Source of the DNA: Callipepla californica brunnescens
Lineage: Eukaryota; Chordata; Aves; Galliformes; Odontophoridae
Assembly: GCA_023055505.1 (NCBI GenBank)
Contig: JALIRH010000010.1
Span: 1,489,501 to 1,553,500 of the forward strand
Reading direction: 5' to 3'
Length of the DNA stretch: 64,000 nt
Positions 60,001 to 64,000 of the stretch are shown here, in pieces (position 1 is the stretch's first letter; each line of letters opens with the position of its first letter). Position numbers and translations under genes: made by a program. The notes beneath the pieces are model-generated. The model did no database searches. It saw nothing but the letters and a program-made list of their open reading frames with translations, and was not told the DNA's origin.

Positions 60001-62970
60001 CCGTAACAAAGAATATGCTACGATGCAAGCTTATCTCTCTCACAGAATTGTTTCCAAATCATTTATAGGAAGCAAATATTCTGATTTTTGGTGACTTAAG
60101 ATACATTCTTGAGCATGTTTATAGAAAATATGGATGAAGGATACCTAGGCACACCTCCATTCTGATGGGCCTGAACGTCCTCAGCTGTTTACAATCCCTA
60201 AGTCTCCCAAAACAGAAGAATTCGATAGAGGGATGCAAATGCAGAAAGCTGAGTAACCAGAAACACACAGCTTCACCCAATCTCTTTCAGGAGAGGCACT
60301 GTTAAAGGAGTTCTGAACAAACCCGCACATTTAAATCGTCTACACAATAAAATCTTGAAAATTAAAGTTAACGATTTGCTATTTCATATGTAGGACTGGA
60401 AATTTACTGGCTTTGATTCATCTGCTTTTAGAGGGAGCACTGCCAATATATTTACACTCCTCAAGTAAACTGACCTCCGTAACAGCACAGTAAAAATTCA
60501 ATGTCACATTCAATTCTGTTCTTTTTTTTTTTTTTAATCTTTTTTTTTTTTTTTTTTTTGCTAAATACAGCTAGAATTAATGTAGTGAATCTGTAATGAA
60601 ATGCATTATCCTGCATGGAGATTTATCAGATTTTCCAATTGAATGCCATGCTTTGCTCACACTAGCTGGAGTTCACCTGCATGTTGGTGTGGCGTGTGGC
60701 TCCTTTTTGTAAAGAGTTAAGTTGAACACAAAAAAAGGGAACAAAGGTCAGCACCCAGCCGCCACTTGAATGTGAGATTTTTCTTTTTATTCCCCTTGAT
60801 GTATACTAGGCTCTGTGTTATTAGTCTTAATGATGGAAAATTGTAGTGTTGATACAAATCTTTTTTTCAAAGTAGTAGGCGGGAGCTCCATTTGTTAGTA
60901 AGTTTTTTTGTGACTAAAAGCCATGGACAGTACATTTATGTAGCAGTAAAAGGCCTAGATGCTCTTTCCATAGCAGAGCTAATTATTCCTACTGTGACCT
61001 TACTGATCTACCCTGTTCCTAGTACATCTCATCTGCACGCCTGTTCCTCTGTGTAGATGGTGTCAGAGAATATGAAAAACCCTATAATGAAACCATTTTC
61101 ATGATGGAGAAAGGCTACTGGAGTTGCACTTGCTACAAAGAGGCTCAATTATATGAGTAATTGTGATAATTTTCTACATTCATAGCCTTCAATGGGGAAA
61201 AAAGAATGAGAGCCACAAAGGAAAATTACTTTAACAAGAAAGTACAGAGAGTAAAAATGGAAGAAGAGACAAAAAGGGGGAAAAATAACCAGAAAAAAAG
61301 TTTAAAAAATAGATCTGGAGGGAGGAATAGCAAGACAGGGAGAACAACAGAAATGCTCAAAAAGCCTATGTGCAGCTGTGTTGCACAATTAAATTGAATT
61401 TTTTTTTCTGCAGTTGATGAATGTGACTACTGCAAATGTGCCTCTGTAGTTAGCTATCATTTGTTGTTCCGTGACAGGAAAAGGATAATTACCTCTCAGA
61501 GAGAATCAAAGGCTGACATGCCCTTTAGACACAGCCATGAATGCAGAGCTCGATAGAATGCTTGAATAAGAATCTAGTGTTCTGTGCCCCCTTCTACTCA
61601 AGAATAAATTTTGTTAAAATGCAAGAGCACCACCAGTAAATTTGTTGAACCCTAGGTGTTCAAAAATATGAGGTGCATCTATCGACTCATCCCATTTGCA
61701 AAAATAAAACTACATTTTGAATTCACTTCTATTATATTCATGGACAGTAAGATAGTGAGATATGCATTAAATTTCTTTTCCCAGTAGGGGTCTGATTCAA
61801 CATTTCCTATGAAAGAACAGAAAGACACTATCCTTTTTCTCCAGGCTAGTTAGCCTATAATTTAAAACTGTCAAAAACACAATTTTATACAAAGTCTTCA
61901 ATAAAAGCTTCTCAGATATAACCCAAAGAGGTTTTACTAAAGTTTGATTCAGACTCTGTTACAATATTTTTAAAGCTATAAACACATCTGACTGATATTT
62001 TGCCGTTTGCTTTTTTTCCTTAAAGTATTTGAAGATTTACAAAGGAAAAAGCAGCATCCTTTCAAGGTGACTAAGCCTTGCAGCTTTTAAGTCATCGCAA
62101 CATATTCAATAGTATGCCGGGACCATTAACAGCCCAATGAAGTATTGCTTAATGAAATGCATACAATATACGTCTTTCGTAATATTTTTTTGGCAAATGT
62201 TTTTAAATGATCTACAGGCACCTAAAAAAAATTAAGCACAATTTTATTCTAAACCGCTAGAAGAACCAAGAGTGACGGCTATAGAACAGATGCAAAACGG
62301 GGGAAAATCTCTTAATGTGAGCTCTTTCTTCCCTATGACGTTAGTACGCGCTGCTCTTTGTAAGATAAGAAGCACTCGAGTTAAATATTTTCGTACTTTT
62401 TAAACAAAGAGACTTATTTATGTTGACTAACTCCTTTGTAACATTCGTTTTGCTGTACAATGAAAACCTTCTTACACTGTTAGACAGATGTGGTATGGTT
62501 CCACAAACAAATAAAAAAATCCCCCAAAGCCCACCACGGATTATATCTGTTCATATGTCTGCTGTATGAATACCTTTGATTCCTTCTACAGTTATCTTTG
62601 CTGAGCCTGGTGTAACTCACTTTAAGAAAAAAAAAAAAAATCCCTCTTGCCCAAGGAACAACATTATAGCTTGGCAGTTCACATACTGATATCAGACTGA
62701 AATGATGGTTTTGAATCATAAAACATGTCATCAGCTTTATACCAAACCTCCAATAACCTTTGTCCCACTTGCCAGCCCTCCCTTTACTTGTCAATATAAG
62801 GCTTACCTGATTGTGTTTCCAATTACAGAGAAGGGAGCCCCTGGTCTGCAAGCTGCAATTGCTTCATCTCTACATTTCCTGGCAACCTCCACTAACTTTT
62901 GACCAGATTTATCCACACTGCCCACCAAAAAGGTTTCAGAAGTGTCACCATGGTAGCCATTGTAATACAC
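53995..62970 (-). CDS. METAP1D: METAP1D (partial), mitochondrial methionine aminopeptidase
   Basis: Type 1 methionine aminopeptidase of mitochondria, which removes the initiator Met from nascent proteins using a two-metal centre. Five minus-strand exons join in phase (164, 98, 48, 79 and 79 bp) to give the last 155 residues and stop, the same length as the corresponding part of the human protein. Metal ligands visible: Asp in NGYHGDTSETF, His in VGHGIG, Glu in TIEPI and Glu in QFEHT. The first Asp ligand (in the IDVT motif) and the mitochondrial presequence are in exons beyond the right edge. The segment SSVAQRGG before FQVCPFF is the most diverged part. METAP1D next to DLX1 is conserved vertebrate synteny. 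Its 7.4-kb intron (55,441-62,806) is the likely home of distal DLX regulatory DNA. Confidence 0.93.
54196..54274 (-). CDS. METAP1D: METAP1D penultimate exon
   Basis: Encodes EPIIMEGSPEFK followed by DKWTAISVDNK. The first Glu, of the IEP motif, is a metal ligand whose codon is split by the intron. Acceptor TTCCAG, donor AAAAG followed by GTGCCC. Confidence 0.93.
54908..54955 (-). CDS. METAP1D: METAP1D 48-bp micro-exon
   Basis: A short exon encoding NDSDLLMEEGMAFTI. Acceptor TTTTCCAG, donor GTTAGT. It was found by matching the family sequence between its neighbours, and the phase fits on both sides. Confidence 0.92.
55343..55440 (-). CDS. METAP1D: METAP1D exon with the GHGIG His ligand
   Basis: Encodes FQVCPFFVGHGIG and SYFHGHPEVWHH, the most conserved block of type 1 methionine aminopeptidases. 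Acceptor CCCTGCAG, donor GTAAGC. Confidence 0.95.
55441..58880 (-). other. METAP1D intron, 3' part
   Basis: Mixed-composition intron sequence. Open frames on both strands between 55,700 and 58,800 are many but show no domain, so I take them as non-coding. No mobile element was recognised. Confidence 0.5.
58880..62440. promoter_or_regulatory. METAP1D intron, AT-rich distal DLX enhancer candidate
   Basis: About 3.5 kb of AT-rich, low-CpG intron, 7.5-11 kb upstream of the DLX1 start. Its texture (few repeats, many TAAT cores, runs such as CTGTAATGAAATGCATTATC at 60,591 and TTATTAGTCTTAATGATGG at 60,818) resembles deeply conserved non-coding DNA. Mammalian URE2 lies at a similar distance upstream of Dlx1. 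The sub-block 60,560-60,900 is my best guess for the core. A T-rich tract at 60,523-60,559 is present. Confidence 0.35.
62807..62970 (-). CDS. METAP1D: METAP1D exon with the HGDTS Asp ligand
   Basis: A 164-bp exon encoding VYYNGYHGDTSETFLVG, then KLVEVARKCRDEAIAACR and PGAPFSVIGNTI. The Asp of HGDTS is a metal ligand. Acceptor GTGTTTAG, donor CAG followed by GTAAGC. It begins directly after the codon pair DVT expected in the preceding exon, which is not in the window. Confidence 0.95.
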
Positions 62971-64000
62971 CTAAACACACGCAGAAATGTAAAGACAGTT
63001 TCTTGTTTTGCATCCAGAAACAGATCATCTAAACTAAATCCATTCTTTCTAGGAATGAGCTACGTATTGCACCAGACAGGTCACTGGTAGGCTGCACGAG
63101 CGACAACGAGACCGGGAAAGCAAAACACGGGAGGAAGGAAAAAAAAACAACAAAACAAGCACGAAAGACTGCAAGGTGCAGAAGGGTTGCCAATTAAAAA
63201 CTCAACGAATGCAGAAGTTGCACGTGGCTGCTTAGCAGAGCACAGAAGGTGACGCGGGTGACACCGCTCAGCTACGGGACAGGAGCATGCCAGAAGCCAG
63301 GAGGGGGCCATGGGGTCACCCAGTGCCAAAGGGGTCCCTGGGCTGGGATTGGGAGAGGTGCCAGCCCATCAGCAGCGCTTGGGAGACCCATCCCTCCACA
63401 GGGAACACCTCCATGCCAGTATGGTGGGGTTCTGCCCAGGCAGAAGGCGCAGTGACCTGCTGTACTAACAACCTGCTGGCTTTCTGTTTGTTTGTTTGAC
63501 ATTTCATACGCTCAAAGCTTCAGCTCTCCTGTAGTTCCCTCTTGGGCAGAGCTCTGCAGCACTGCATGGAAAGGGGTTTTGCAGCTCTGCAGTATGGACA
63601 CAACTGTGGGAGCAAGCCAAATTTCCTTACCAAAAGACAAATTATAATGGGGCACAGTTTTGATCTTCTAAAACATTTTTTTCCCCAAACAGTGGGCAAC
63701 TATCCTCCTGGGACTAATGACTCACCAAGACTGAAGCACTGAACTTTTGCCACTCACGAGCTATTTGTGAAAGGCACAGACTCGCATTCCTTTTGGTCAA
63801 TTGCAAATGGAAGAAAAAATAAATTGGCAACAGACGGTTTATCTCAGGGCCAGGTTTGTGTTCTGGGGGGGAGATGTAAAGAAAATGCAGGCAGCTGCCG
63901 GTGCACAGCACTGCACAGGACAGTGAATGACAGCGAGGATCCAACTTCGCAGTCCTCCCGGCGCACACCTCCCTCTGCCAGCTGGAGCTGCTGCTAGATC
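62971..64000 (-). other. METAP1D upstream intron, no exon found
   Basis: I searched the minus strand here for the expected preceding coding segment (GDIINIDVT and the upstream NAYPSPLGYGG block) and did not find it, so the preceding exon lies beyond position 64,000. The sequence is otherwise unremarkable, mildly GC-rich at 63,240-63,460. Confidence 0.55.

Noticed and set aside
59758..60009. 83-codon minus-strand open frame tested as a METAP1D exon
   Set aside because: The peptide does not match any METAP1D segment, and the spliced chain from 62,807 to 55,440 is already in phase without it.

Overview
The window looks like nuclear DNA of a bird, most likely a galliform such as chicken. The evidence is several CR1 LINE tails (the dominant avian retroposon, ending in TTCTATGATTCTATGAT-like repeats), intron-split vertebrate genes, and a sharp contrast between an AT-rich gene-poor half and a very GC/CpG-rich gene half. 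It carries the DLX1/DLX2 homeobox bigene cluster and the 3' part of its conserved neighbour METAP1D. Species and chromosome are inferred; no search could be run.

Layout. Positions 1 to about 43,100 are a gene desert on the DLX2 side. I see no recognisable protein-coding exon there. It holds six CR1 fragments, all in + orientation, plus simple repeats, a long polypurine tract and one unexplained exon-like open frame (11,141-11,352, minus). From about 43,150 to 46,320 lies a CpG island with DLX2 on the + strand (CDS 44,018-44,968, three exons, introns of only 112 and 68 nt). From 45,340 to about 48,800 is the intergenic space between the two convergent genes. It contains two AT-rich blocks full of homeodomain-type TAATTA cores, which fit the known I12a/I12b intergenic enhancers by position, separated by a small CpG-rich block. 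DLX1 is on the minus strand (CDS 49,944-51,427, three exons, 255 aa), with a probable long 3' UTR down to about 48.8 kb.

Upstream of DLX1 are a promoter with paired CCAAT boxes, a 5' leader with two abutting in-frame upstream ORFs, and an AT-rich block at 52,160-52,430 that may be an upstream enhancer. METAP1D (mitochondrial methionine aminopeptidase) follows on the minus strand. Five exons can be read (53,995-62,970), ending at a poly(A) signal at 53,832, about 2.4 kb from the DLX1 start codon. Its 7.4 kb intron is AT-rich in its far part and may hold a distal DLX enhancer. The first METAP1D exons lie beyond the right edge.

Function. DLX1 and DLX2 are Distal-less homeodomain transcription factors co-expressed in ventral forebrain and branchial arches, classically through shared cis elements between and upstream of the pair. 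METAP1D is a housekeeping mitochondrial enzyme whose introns are a plausible host for DLX regulatory DNA. I found no clearly novel system. The best second looks are the tandem in-frame uORFs of DLX1, a TATA plus 5' splice site arrangement suggesting an antisense RNA start between the genes, and the frame-preserving micro-introns of DLX2.
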